Below are positions 35,308-43,336 of a stretch of 64,000 bases of DNA, piece after piece. The DNA is taken from assembly GCF_016862895.1 (NCBI RefSeq), contig NZ_BONV01000002.1:331103-395102 (forward strand). The letters are read 5' to 3'. This stretch comes from Planotetraspora kaengkrachanensis (GTDB lineage Bacteria; Actinomycetota; Actinomycetes; Streptosporangiales; Streptosporangiaceae). Within the stretch, counting starts at the first letter, position 1; every line of letters begins with the position of its first letter. Position numbers and translations under genes: made by a program. Below the pieces are notes generated by a model. The model made no database searches, had not been told where the DNA came from, and worked only from the letters and a program-made list of their open reading frames with translations.

Positions 35308-36468
35308 TCATCGCATGGCCTCCATCAGGCGCCGGCGGCCGTGGTTCACCAGGAGGCCCGACCCGATGAACACCACGCCGAGTGCCAGGAACAGCGCCGC
35401 CCCGGTGAGCAGGGGCTGGAAGACGGCGAAGCTCTGGATGATGACGAAGAGCACCAGCGCGGCGGTGACCAGGTAGACGAGGTGGGACAGATCACGCCGT
35501 GCCGCGACGACGGCGAACCAGGCGGCCGCCAGCACGTAGGCCAACGTGCCCTCCACGGCCCGCGCCGTCTGCTCGGCGCTGAATTCGCCGGTGTGCCAGG
35601 AGGTGCCCAGCGGGGCCCACGCCACCAGGAGCAGCGCGACCACGATCATGCTCACGACGGCGAGGACCTCCCGCCGTCCATCCCTGCCGGCCAGGAAGAC
35701 GGCTGCGCCGATGGCGATTCCCGCGGCGGCAAGCCCCGCCCACAGCGCGGGCGACCAGAACGAGGGGCCGGCGCTCACACCGGGGAAGGCGGCGACGAAC
35801 AGCCCGAACAGTGCCGCCACCACCCCGGCCAGTCGCCACGGCCCGGCGAATCGGGCCAGGCGTCCGCCGTCGTGGAGGTTCGCGATCGCGGACGACACCC
35901 CACCGGCGGCGAGCATGCCGACGGCGATCGCGGCGGCCCCGCCGTTCTGCTCACCGATAAGCCAGCCGTACCACGCTGATGCGAGCGCCAGGGCCATGAC
36001 GAGGGGGCCCATGGCAGCCGTGGCGTACGCGTACGCCAGCGCGCCGCCCGCCCACACACCGAGCAGGCTGGAGCTGTAGGCGGGGACCTGCAGGCTCTGC
36101 GCCGCCTGGAAGATCACCCCGCCTGCGGCGAACACGCTGACCAGCCTTGCCGCCTGCCGTCCGCCCCGGGAAGGAACGGTCTCACCCACGACTGCAGCGG
36201 CGATCCAGATCACCGTGATGCCCACGAACCGGAGCAGCGGTGACAACTGGTCGAGGTTGGCCGTGACGAGCCAGATCAGCCCGACGCCCAGGAAGCCCCC
36301 GCCGAGCAGAAGCGCCAGCCTCTCCAGGCTGAGCCACCGGCTCGGGACGTATCCGGCCTCGATGCGCCGTGCGGCGCCTTCGTCGATGAGGCCCTCGGCC
36401 TGCCATCGGGCCAACTCGGCCCGTAGCCAGGCCAGGCGTCGAACGGGAACACGCCGCGTGAATTCCAT
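35308..36468 (-). CDS. DUF2157 polytopic membrane protein
   Basis: 386 aa. A cytoplasmic N terminus (WLRAELARWQAEGLIDEGAARRIEAGY) is the DUF2157 hallmark, followed by about ten hydrophobic segments (LALLLGGGFLGVGLIWLV, LRFVGITVIWIAAAVVG, and so on). It is first in a two-gene operon with the GDYXXLXY gene. Biochemical role unknown. Confidence 0.88.
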   Translation of the reverse strand: MEFTRRVPVRRLAWLRAELARWQAEGLIDEGAARRIEAGYVPSRWLSLERLALLLGGGFLGVGLIWLVTANLDQLSPLLRFVGITVIWIAAAVVGETVPSRGGRQAARLVSVFAAGGVIFQAAQSLQVPAYSSSLLGVWAGGALAYAYATAAMGPLVMALALASAWYGWLIGEQNGGAAAIAVGMLAAGGVSSAIANLHDGGRLARFAGPWRLAGVVAALFGLFVAAFPGVSAGPSFWSPALWAGLAAAGIAIGAAVFLAGRDGRREVLAVVSMIVVALLLVAWAPLGTSWHTGEFSAEQTARAVEGTLAYVLAAAWFAVVAARRDLSHLVYLVTAALVLFVIIQSFAVFQPLLTGAALFLALGVVFIGSGLLVNHGRRRLMEAMR

Positions 36469-36667
36469 CCCGCCCTTCCTCTCGCACTCACACGCCGAGA
36501 AGGCGCCCTCTCAGGAGACCGACGGCCCTTCAGGACGATCTCACCGCCTCGGCGTCGTCATCGATCCGAGTCTCGGACAGGGAGAGGAACTGGTGATGAG
36601 TACGCATACTCAGCGAGAACGCGTACTTCGCACCAATCTGTACGCCAAATGCGGATAAGGCGGCACT

Positions 36668-36751
36668 GGCGGCACCGAAGCCGTCTACCGTAAGCAGATC
36701 CGCCCGGCACTGCTCGGCGGAGCCGAAGCCATGGACCGGATCTTCACGTGA
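36668..36751 (+). pseudogene. C-terminal scrap of a tyrosine recombinase
   Basis: A 27-codon frame reads EAVYRKQIRPALLGGAEAMDRIFT then stop. This resembles the end of phage-type integrases (ERVYRHELRPVI...GAEAMD). The catalytic region is gone. It may mark an old integrated element; no tRNA or att repeat is visible nearby. From 36752 to 37186 (435 bp) I see no gene. Confidence 0.5.
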
Positions 36752-37186
36752 TCAATCCGTTGGAACTGCCCGGAGCTACGGAGACGGGTTCGGTCACTTC
36801 GCTGTCCCCAGCTGATGCCACGCATGACTGCAACCGTCGGCGCAGGAGCGCGAGAGTACGCGGGCGTCCACGGTCTCGGCCAACCCTGTCTACTGGAGGT
36901 TTCCGAGTTGGCGGCCGGCCACGACGGCTGACCGGGCATGGGTCATGAGCGCCGTCACGGACCTCAGAGCTGCTCGACGGTTTCGTCACGATGCATTCAC
37001 GAAATAGGAAATAATTTGCCGGTTTAAGGCATCCGTTTCCGACATCCGGACTGCACTCTTCATCCAGGGTAGATATGAAATACAGCGACCTTTGGGGGAC
37101 GCCTTCGAACATTGACTGTTCACCGCAGCGTCGGCGCGACCCACAAGCCGATGCCTCGCGTTCACCACCCTCGAAAGAAGGCAGCC

Positions 37187-37342
37187 ATGATCATCGTTGG
37201 AATCATCCTGCTGATCATCGGATTCCTGACCGGCATCTCCATTCTGTGGACCATCGGGATCATCGTCCTCGTCATTGGATTGGTGCTCATGCTGATGGGC
37301 CGCGTAGGCAAGCCCGTCGGAGGCAGAAAGCACTACTTCTGA
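37187..37342 (+). CDS. DUF6131-type small membrane protein
   Basis: 51 aa. Two short hydrophobic stretches (IIVGIILLIIGFLTGI and LWTIGIIVLVIGLVLMLMG), then a basic VGKPVGGRKHYF tail, matching the small actinobacterial DUF6131 family. AAGAAGG precedes ATG 37187. Function unknown. Confidence 0.8.
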   Translation: MIIVGIILLIIGFLTGISILWTIGIIVLVIGLVLMLMGRVGKPVGGRKHYF

Positions 37343-37396
37343 CACACTCATGCCCGGCACTCAGCCGGATGTTCGTCACCACGGTCAGCCTCCCGG

Positions 37397-37433
37397 CCGC
37401 CGGCGCCCGCCGGCGCCCGCCGGCGCCCGCCGG
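37397..37433. repeat. 10-bp tandem repeat CGGCGCCCGC x3.7
   Basis: Three perfect copies (37401-37430) plus partial ends, in non-coding sequence after the DUF6131 gene. Such GC repeats are slippage-prone and can fold. Confidence 0.85.
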
Positions 37434-37444
37434 AGGCACCGGCT

Positions 37445-37620
37445 CTACCACCAACTGGTGCAGGTGGTCACCTGGTTGAGTGTGTATCCGCAGGCGCGAA
37501 ACTGATACGACGGATCATTGCTGGTGGCTTTGGCCGCGGAAGTCTTAGAGGTCCCCATGGTCGACTGGGAAGGGCCCGCACTGTAACCAGCTGCGACCAC
37601 CGTCTCGGGTCCAGTCCATC
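37445..37620 (-). pseudogene. Possible remnant of a small secreted protein
   Basis: A minus-strand frame ends SNDPSYQFRACGYTLNQV, TTCTSWW, with a plausible secreted-protein ending but no start, signal or ribosome-binding site. It lies beyond the ArsR terminator. Weak call. Confidence 0.22.
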
Positions 37621-37686
37621 CAGACCGATTCTTCGGTTCTCGTGTTGCCTTCGATCTTGGCATCGTTGTCGCACCCGGAGATCGAA

Positions 37687-37717
37687 AACGCCCCGGCCGT
37701 GATCGGCTCGGGGCGTT
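37687..37717 (-). terminator. Intrinsic terminator of the NmtR-like arsR gene
   Basis: Arms AACGCCCCG/CGGGGCGTT and an inner GCCG/CGGC stem. On the minus strand the stem is followed by TT, giving a GTTTTC tract: a true intrinsic terminator 60 bp after the arsR stop. Confidence 0.78.
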
Positions 37718-37779
37718 AGTGCTGTTCAGGTGTCGTGGTCGGGGGCAGGCCGAGCTGGCGGCCTTCGGCTTTTCAGGCG

Positions 37780-38181
37780 TCAACCACCGGCCACGGGGTG
37801 GGCCTCGTGAACGCTGGTGTCATTGCCCGGGTGGTCGGGGAGATCTCGGTCGGCGTGGTCGGCGTGGAACAGCGCTTCGTCCAGCAGCCGCCGTACGTGG
37901 ACGTCCGCGGCGGAGTAGTAGACGAAGGTGCCTTCGCGGCGGCCTTTGACGAGGCCGGCCAGCCGCAGCTTGGCGAGGTGCTGGCTGACCGTGGTGGGCG
38001 TGGCGCCGACGAGCTCGGCGAGGCAGGCCACGGACGATTCGCCCTGCAGCAGCGCCCACAAGATCTTCATCCGGGTGGGGTCGGCCAGCAGCCGCAGTGA
38101 CTCGGCCGCCAGGTGCACCTGCTCCTCGCTCGGCATCTGGAAGTCCGATAGAGACGTGTGCATGTCCTCAGCGTACGCCAT
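37780..38181 (-). CDS. ArsR/SmtB-family metal sensor, NmtR/CzrA-like
   Basis: 133 aa. Winged helix LLADPTRMKILWALLQGE, ELVGATPTTVSQHLAKLRLAGLVKGRREGTFVYYS. Helix 5 carries Asp93, His95, His106 and His109 (spacing 0/2/13/16), the alpha5 metal site of NmtR and CzrA, which sense Ni/Co or Zn/Co. There is no CVC motif in helix 3. The gene is divergent from a P1B-4 ATPase, 47 bp apart, as nmtR-ctpJ-type pairs are. The C-terminal tail is His/Asp-rich. Start ATG 38181, with M at 38163 as alternative. Confidence 0.9.
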   Translation of the reverse strand: MAYAEDMHTSLSDFQMPSEEQVHLAAESLRLLADPTRMKILWALLQGESSVACLAELVGATPTTVSQHLAKLRLAGLVKGRREGTFVYYSAADVHVRRLLDEALFHADHADRDLPDHPGNDTSVHEAHPVAGG

Positions 38182-38222
38182 AGTCGACTACTTGAATACC
38201 TGCGTGACTACGCATATATGAT
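38181..38222. promoter_or_regulatory. Divergent metal-responsive control region
   Basis: The palindrome TAGTCGACTA (38181-38190) touches the arsR start codon. For the ATPase, TTGAAT (38192-38197) and TATGAT (38217-38222), 19 bp apart, form a plausible promoter with TATGAT 6 nt before GTG 38229, again leaderless. The operator itself is not certain. Confidence 0.5.
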
Positions 38223-38228
38223 GATGCG

Positions 38229-40235
38229 GTGATAGCGAGTAAGGGCGCTGACGTGCTCGAACATCGACAGAGGCCGAGAGAAGTCGTGTCAGCGCAGCCA
38301 CGCCGTACCCGCTTACTGCGTTTGGCGGAAGTCAGATGGGCGCTTGCGGCGACTGTGCTCTTCGCGGGGGGCGGCATAGGGCAGTTGGCCGGGACTCCCA
38401 TGTGGGTGTGGTGGGCCCTGTACGCGGCCTGTTACGCCGCAGGGGGGTGGGAACCGACCCTGTCCGGGCTGCGCGCACTCACGGAACGACGCCTGGACGT
38501 CGACCTGCTCATGGTGGCCGCGGCCCTCGGCGCCGCCGCGATCGGGCAGATCACCGACGGCGCCCTGCTGATCGTCATCTTCGCCACGTCGGGAGCGCTG
38601 GAGTCCTACGCCACGCAACGGACACAGGACTCGGTGCGTGGGCTCCTCGACCTGACCCCGGATACGGCGACCGTCCTCCGTGGCGATGGGACCGAACATG
38701 TCGTGCCCGCCTCGGACCTGGCCGTCGGTGACGTGGTTCTCGTCCGGCCGGGAGAACGTGTCGGAGCGGACGGCCAGGTCCTCGATGGGGCGAGTGACGT
38801 CGACCAGGCCACCATCACCGGAGAGCCACTCCCCTCCCCCAAGCAGGTCGGGGACGAGGTGTTCGCCGGGACCGTGAACGGCACGGGAGCCCTTCGCGTG
38901 CGGGTCGAACGACCGGCGGGCGACACCGTCCTCGCCCGGATCGTCGCCATGGTGCAGGAAGCCGGCACCACCAAGGCCCGGACTCAACTGTTCATCGAGA
39001 AGGTCGAGCAGCGTTACTCGGTCGGCATGGTCATCGCGACTCTGCTGCTGTTCGCCGTGCCGTTGTCCTTCGGCGCGGACTTCCAGCCGACCCTGTTGCG
39101 CGCGATGACGTTCATGATCGTCGCCTCGCCCTGCGCGGTCGTCCTGGCCACCATGCCGCCCCTGCTGTCGGCGATCGCCAACGCCGGACGGCACGGCGTC
39201 CTCGTCAAATCCGCCGTCGTCCTCGAACGACTGGGCGCGAGCAGCGTGGTCGCGTTCGACAAGACCGGCACCCTGACCGAGGGCACTCCCCGCGTAACGG
39301 AAGTCCGCATCCTGCCGGGCGTCGTCGGGAGCGACAGCGAATTGCTGGCTCTGGCCGCCTCCGCCGAGAACCCGTCAGAGCATCTCCTCGCCCGAGCGGT
39401 GGTGGCCGCCGCCCACAAGGCCGGTCTTTCCCTGGAGCATGCGGAGGAGTTCTCCGCCCTGCCGGGCCGCGGTGTCCGTGCCCGCGTCGCCGGCCGCTTG
39501 GTCGAGGTCGGCAGCCCGGCACATCTGCTCGGCACGACCGAGCCTGACGACGTCGTCGTCACGGACGTCGCGAGCCTTGAACTCGATGGCCAGACCGCGG
39601 TGGTCGTGCGGGTGGACGGGCGCGTCGCCGGGGTCGTGGGCCTCGCCGATCATCTGAGGCCCGGGGCCGCCCAAGCCGTCGAGCAGATCGCCACCCTCAC
39701 CGGGACCGGCCCGGTCGTGCTCACCGGCGACAACCCGCGCGCGGCACGTCGGATCGCATCCCAGCTCGGCATCACCGATGTCCACGCCGGCCTGCTCCCC
39801 CACGAGAAGGTCGACGCCGTACGCGCGCTGGAAGCCGGCGGGCACAAGGTCATGCTGGTCGGAGACGGCATCAACGACGCACCGGCACTCGCAGCGGCGC
39901 ACACCGGACTCGCCATGGGACGGGCAGGATCCGACCTCGCGCTGCAGACAGCCGACGCGGTCATCGTCCGGGACGACCTGTCGACGATTCCCGCAATCAT
40001 CGCCCTGTCCCGCCGGGCCCGACGGCTCGTCACCGCGAACCTGATCATCGCTTCGGCGTTCATCTCGGTCCTGGTGGCCTGGGACCTGCTGGGAGACCTG
40101 CCGCTACCGCTGGGCGTCGCCGGGCACGAAGGGTCCACCATCATCGTCGGGCTCAACGGTCTACGCCTTCTACGAACAGCGGCCTGGCAACATTCAGACA
40201 CGAAGAAGCGACACCGAAAGGGTGAGCTCTCCTGA
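38229..40235 (+). CDS. P1B-4-type metal-transporting ATPase (CtpD/CoaT-like)
   Basis: 668 aa. It exports transition metals using ATP. Actuator TGEP (197-200), membrane SPC (300-302), phosphorylation DKTGT (344-348), GDGINDAP hinge, and HEGST in the last membrane segment: SPC plus HEGST define P1B-4 pumps for Co, Ni, Fe or Zn. No N-terminal heavy-metal domain. The nucleotide-domain SEHP motif reads SEHLLA here (His385, Leu386 instead of Pro), unusual for this family. The divergent NmtR-like sensor supports Ni/Co efflux. Confidence 0.93.
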   Translation: MIASKGADVLEHRQRPREVVSAQPRRTRLLRLAEVRWALAATVLFAGGGIGQLAGTPMWVWWALYAACYAAGGWEPTLSGLRALTERRLDVDLLMVAAALGAAAIGQITDGALLIVIFATSGALESYATQRTQDSVRGLLDLTPDTATVLRGDGTEHVVPASDLAVGDVVLVRPGERVGADGQVLDGASDVDQATITGEPLPSPKQVGDEVFAGTVNGTGALRVRVERPAGDTVLARIVAMVQEAGTTKARTQLFIEKVEQRYSVGMVIATLLLFAVPLSFGADFQPTLLRAMTFMIVASPCAVVLATMPPLLSAIANAGRHGVLVKSAVVLERLGASSVVAFDKTGTLTEGTPRVTEVRILPGVVGSDSELLALAASAENPSEHLLARAVVAAAHKAGLSLEHAEEFSALPGRGVRARVAGRLVEVGSPAHLLGTTEPDDVVVTDVASLELDGQTAVVVRVDGRVAGVVGLADHLRPGAAQAVEQIATLTGTGPVVLTGDNPRAARRIASQLGITDVHAGLLPHEKVDAVRALEAGGHKVMLVGDGINDAPALAAAHTGLAMGRAGSDLALQTADAVIVRDDLSTIPAIIALSRRARRLVTANLIIASAFISVLVAWDLLGDLPLPLGVAGHEGSTIIVGLNGLRLLRTAAWQHSDTKKRHRKGELS

Positions 40236-40366
40236 ACGCAGAACCAGGCCAGTACCGCCGTAGCTCGCGCGGCCGGCTTCCACCTCAGTGACCTGCCACT
40301 GGTGACCAGGAAGAACAGCCGATACGACCTCCGGACATGGCTGCACCACCGGGACACCGGCCTCGA

Positions 40367-41359
40367 TCAGCAATGATCGCCGGAAACAGCGCATGCGTGA
40401 GGGCGATGGTTTTGCGAGTGGAAGGAGTCGGTCTCCCCCGTTGGCGTCGTGGGCCGTGGGGTCGGACGAGGTGAGGAGTCCACGGACGCCTTCGTCGTCT
40501 GGCCGGCTGAGGTCGACGTGGCCTCCGCCGGTTCTTCTTCGTTGAACGTGTGGGCGGTGGCGAGCAGCACTCCGGCCGTCGTGGCGGCCGTGGCGGCGAT
40601 GGCGATCTGACGCGTGGACAGGCGTCCGTTGCGTTGCTTGCTTGCGGCCAGTTTCATGCCGACGATCGCGGTGCGGAGAAGGACGCCCATCACCATGCTC
40701 AGCAGGATGGGGACCATCTGGGGAGGCAGCGGGCTGAAGGTGGCGGTCGCGACACCGACCGCGGGGCTGACGCAGGAGACGACGAGCCAGGGCGTGAGGC
40801 GCCGCCGTGCGATGTCCAGCAGCGCGGCCAGTGCGAGTCCTTCACTGGCGGAGTGAACGGTGAGGGCGATCACCACCACGATCGAGGCCGTCAGTGCCAG
40901 GGTGGCGCCTTCGATGGCACGGTGCGTGGTCAATGCCGCCGCGGTTCCCATGCCGCCGTACACGGCGGCGTCGACACCCTGCTTCACCCGCCGATGGATG
41001 CCGGGGGCGTGCCGACCGTTGCGGGGCGGTTCGTCCTCGGGACAGGCGCAACCCTTGCGGGTGAAGTAGGTGATGACGAGGAATCCGAACGCGGCCGCGA
41101 GCGCCGGCTCCCACAGAGGGACGCCGGTCTCTCCGGCTTCGGCGTACGCGTCGGGCAGCAAGTCGACGAGAGCCGTGACGATCATCATGGCCGAGGCGAT
41201 CGCCAGCCACAGCGTCATCCGCCGGCTGTTGCGTCGTGCGAGCCATGCGCCGGCGAGGGTGGAGGCGCAGACGAGCAACACCGCTGCCCAGGCCTCCTGC
41301 CGGGCGGGTTGTCCTTCCAGCACCGGCTCCATGGCCTGTGCCCAGGCGGATGGGGACAT
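40367..41359 (-). CDS. ZIP-family metal transporter
   Basis: 330 aa with about eight hydrophobic segments. The metal path is in THRAIEGATLALT and HSASEGLALAALL, the paired H-x-x-x-E(G) motifs of ZIP helices 4 and 5. A cytosolic loop holds KGCACPEDEPP (CxC) and HAPGIHRR. The Thr/Pro C-terminal tail is atypical. AGAGGTGATCATCA precedes ATG 41359. It is downstream of the His-tagged DivIVA-like gene and probably co-transcribed. ZIPs usually import Zn, Mn, Fe or Ni. Confidence 0.87.
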   Translation of the reverse strand: MSPSAWAQAMEPVLEGQPARQEAWAAVLLVCASTLAGAWLARRNSRRMTLWLAIASAMMIVTALVDLLPDAYAEAGETGVPLWEPALAAAFGFLVITYFTRKGCACPEDEPPRNGRHAPGIHRRVKQGVDAAVYGGMGTAAALTTHRAIEGATLALTASIVVVIALTVHSASEGLALAALLDIARRRLTPWLVVSCVSPAVGVATATFSPLPPQMVPILLSMVMGVLLRTAIVGMKLAASKQRNGRLSTRQIAIAATAATTAGVLLATAHTFNEEEPAEATSTSAGQTTKASVDSSPRPTPRPTTPTGETDSFHSQNHRPHACAVSGDHC

Positions 41360-41466
41360 TGATGATCACCTCTGGTGAATCTGTCCGCCAAGGATCGGCG
41401 GCGCGGATGGATCCCGGGCGGTCGTGAGGTCGTGGTCATACACGTGCGGAGGTCGGTCGTGGAGCC

Positions 41467-42132
41467 TTAGGGCGCAGGGCGTTGGGCGGCTTCGCCGATC
41501 GTGCCGTCGCCGTGGACCTGCGGTGTCGGGGATTCGCCGTTGTGGTGGAGCTGGTCGAGCAAGGTCCGCATGTGAGTGATTCGGCCGTCGAGCGTCTGCT
41601 TCATATGGGTGTCGAAGTCGGCGATGAAGGCGTGCAGTGTCTGGATCCCGCGGCCCATCGCCTGTTTGTGGGCCTCGTGCGTGGTCGCACGTTGGAGGGC
41701 CGCACCTGTGTTCAGCGCGTCGTGTCGCAACTGTTCGGCGCGTGCGCGTGCCTGACCGAGGATGGCGTTCGCTTCCTGGTGGGCCTTGGCGACGGTTCGT
41801 TCGGCGGCTTCGTGGGCGAGTTCGATGATCCGGGTCGCGCTGTCACCCGACCGGGCCGGCTGGGGACCTTCATCAGGTTCAAGCGGGCGCGCCCGGAGTT
41901 CTCGGTTCTCCTGAAGGACCGCGTTCAGGGTGGCCTCCACCAGGCCCAGGAACACGTCCACCTCGGCCAGGTCGTAGCCTTCGCGAAGGCGCACCACTGT
42001 GAACACCTGATTGCGTACGGCCACCGGATCCAGCAGCCCATCTGGTCCTGGTGGGTCCAGGGTCTCTCCGGCCGATCCGTTCAGTGCCGCGTCCGCGGCA
42101 TGGCCGTGTCCATGTCCGTGGCCTTCGCCCAT
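41467..42132 (-). CDS. DivIVA-like coiled-coil protein with His-rich N terminus
   Basis: 221 aa. It begins MGEGHGHGHGHAADAAL, a (GH)n metal-binding tag, then DPVAVRNQVFTVVRLREGYDLAEVDVFLGLVEATL, a clear DivIVA N-terminal membrane-targeting domain, and a long coiled coil (ENRELRARP, AHEAAERTVAKAHQEANAILGQARARAEQL). DivIVA proteins mark poles and curved membrane. The His tag suggests a membrane-associated metal store or chaperone for the ZIP 107 bp downstream. This fusion is not one I know. Only a weak ribosome-binding site is visible at ATG 42132. Confidence 0.8.
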   Translation of the reverse strand: MGEGHGHGHGHAADAALNGSAGETLDPPGPDGLLDPVAVRNQVFTVVRLREGYDLAEVDVFLGLVEATLNAVLQENRELRARPLEPDEGPQPARSGDSATRIIELAHEAAERTVAKAHQEANAILGQARARAEQLRHDALNTGAALQRATTHEAHKQAMGRGIQTLHAFIADFDTHMKQTLDGRITHMRTLLDQLHHNGESPTPQVHGDGTIGEAAQRPAP

Positions 42133-42355
42133 GACGAGTTCACCGATCCCTTGCGTTATGCCGTTATGGCCGAATGCTGAGCGGTATTTCCTGTGCGGCG
42201 CCGGACGATGATTTCGCGCATTCCCAGGGACTGGACCCGCTTCTGGGACATGCAAATCGCGGAAGCGGGCCCCGTTCGACAAAGCAACCCGTTTCTTGCC
42301 GGCAGGTTCGGCCCGCTATCCGGAGGCGGTTCCCGGCGGTTCGGGTGTGGGCCGG

Positions 42356-42508
42356 CTAGTCGTCGGCGTGGCAGTGCCCGTGCTCGTCGTGGTGATCTCC
42401 CTGGTGTTCGTGGCCGTGATCGACGTGAGGATCCGCCTGGCCGGGTTCGGTGCAGGGGGTGTCCATGCATGACGAATGCGCGTGCTTGTCATGGCTTTCT
42501 GATTCCAT
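42356..42508 (-). CDS. Small His-rich metal-binding peptide
   Basis: 50 aa, about 14 His and 3 Cys: MESESHDKHAHSSCMDTPC, DPHVDHGHEHQGDHHDEHGHCHADD. GGAGG lies 5 nt before ATG 42508. The composition is that of a metal buffer or chaperone. It precedes the His-DivIVA and ZIP genes on the same strand (223-bp gap, no other gene) and follows a putative leader frame and hairpin. Confidence 0.72.
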   Translation of the reverse strand: MESESHDKHAHSSCMDTPCTEPGQADPHVDHGHEHQGDHHDEHGHCHADD

Positions 42509-42550
42509 TGGAACCTCCATTTCAGATGCGATTTCGCATTGCGCGCGCCC

Positions 42551-42575
42551 GTCTCCCGTCCGCCGAACGGGAGAC
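42551..42575 (-). promoter_or_regulatory. Leader hairpin upstream of His-rich peptide gene
   Basis: Perfect 9-bp arms GTCTCCCGT/ACGGGAGAC with a 7-nt loop, in the 95-nt stretch between a short upstream frame and the His-rich peptide start. Could be an attenuator or mRNA stabiliser. Confidence 0.5.
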
Positions 42576-42603
42576 ACGGAGGGCTGCGATCCGGTAGGTG
42601 GCC

Positions 42604-42693
42604 TCACCCCGGATGAGGGCGGACGGTGACCGCGACCCGGCCTGCGGGGGCGCGGACGGCCATAGCGGGGGTGACCCGCTTGGTGATGTTCAC
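42604..42693 (-). CDS. Putative 29-aa leader peptide
   Basis: GTG 42693 with GGGAG 6 nt upstream encodes MNITKRVTPAMAVRAPAGRV, ending VTVRPHPG. Its position ahead of a hairpin and the His-rich peptide gene suggests a leader or upstream frame controlling that operon. No family recognised; coding status uncertain. Confidence 0.35.
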   Translation of the reverse strand: MNITKRVTPAMAVRAPAGRVAVTVRPHPG

Positions 42694-42810
42694 GATGACT
42701 CCCTTCTGCTCGCATCGCTTTGCCTGGGGAGGCCAGTGTGGTGGTCGAGGCCAGGAGACCTGACTCCGCGATGCTCACTATGTGTAGTTCTCTGATTACC
42801 CTACGATTAC

Positions 42811-42834
42811 ACATTTGAGCAATCGTTCAATCGT
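42811..42834. promoter_or_regulatory. ArsR-type operator, divergent side
   Basis: ACATTTGA-N8-TCAATCGT. The left arm and TTGA/TCAA core match the sites at 42928 and 53460; the outer right arm is degenerate. It lies about 120 bp upstream of the arsR start, placed to control the minus-strand leader/His-rich operon. Confidence 0.6.
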
Positions 42835-42927
42835 TTCTTTTACCTGCGGGGCACTTGCAGCGATAACCATGTGCAACTGTCCGTTCACTGAAAGTCTTGA
42901 CATGCTGCGGGCTGGATCTAAGCTTGT

Positions 42928-42951
42928 ACATGTGAATAGTCGTTCAAATGT
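42928..42951. promoter_or_regulatory. ArsR operator over the arsR start codon
   Basis: ACATGTGA-N8-TCAAATGT: arms ACATnTGA/TCAnATGT pair perfectly. The GTG start at 42932 lies inside the left arm, so bound repressor would cover the translation start of a leaderless message. Confidence 0.75.
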
Positions 42952-43336
42952 TGTGCCGATCGCCTCGGATGCGTGCGCGGTGCCCGTTGCGGACGCCGAT
43001 CGGGTGGCCGCGATCCAGAGGGCACTGCCGTCCGAGGAGTGCGTGCAGAACCTCGCGCACGTCTTCGGGCTGCTCGCCGACCCAGGACGGCTGCGCCTCA
43101 TCTCCGCGCTGTTGGAGGGCGGCGAGATGTGCGTGTGCGACCTGGCGGCCGCGACCGGACAGAGCATGTCGGCCGCCTCACACGCTTTGCGACTGCTACG
43201 TGCCGACCGAGTGGTGAAGGTCCGCCGAGCGGGGCGGATGGCCTACTACCGGCTGGCCGACTCACACGTACGGATGTTGTTCGATCTGGCCATCACCCAT
43301 ATCGGGCACGAGGACGGAGAACGCGGCGATGACTGA
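42932..43336 (+). CDS. ArsR/SmtB-family metal repressor (CzrA/CadC-like)
   Basis: 134 aa. NLAHVFGLLADPGRLRLISALLEGGEMCVCDLAAATGQSMSAASHALRLLRADRVV is the winged helix; MCVCD gives Cys67/Cys69 at the alpha3 site, and Asp110, His112, His123, His126 form an alpha5 site with CzrA spacing. Both site types occur together, as in CadC. It overlaps the CDF gene by 8 bp, so it probably releases CDF expression when Zn, Co, Ni or Cd accumulates. GTG 42932 lies in its own operator. Confidence 0.9.
   Translation: MNSRSNVVPIASDACAVPVADADRVAAIQRALPSEECVQNLAHVFGLLADPGRLRLISALLEGGEMCVCDLAAATGQSMSAASHALRLLRADRVVKVRRAGRMAYYRLADSHVRMLFDLAITHIGHEDGERGDD

Noticed and set aside
40236..40366. Short plus-strand frame after the P-type ATPase (LSDLPLVTRKNSRYDLRT)
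   Set aside because: Protein-like text but no start, ribosome-binding site or known family.
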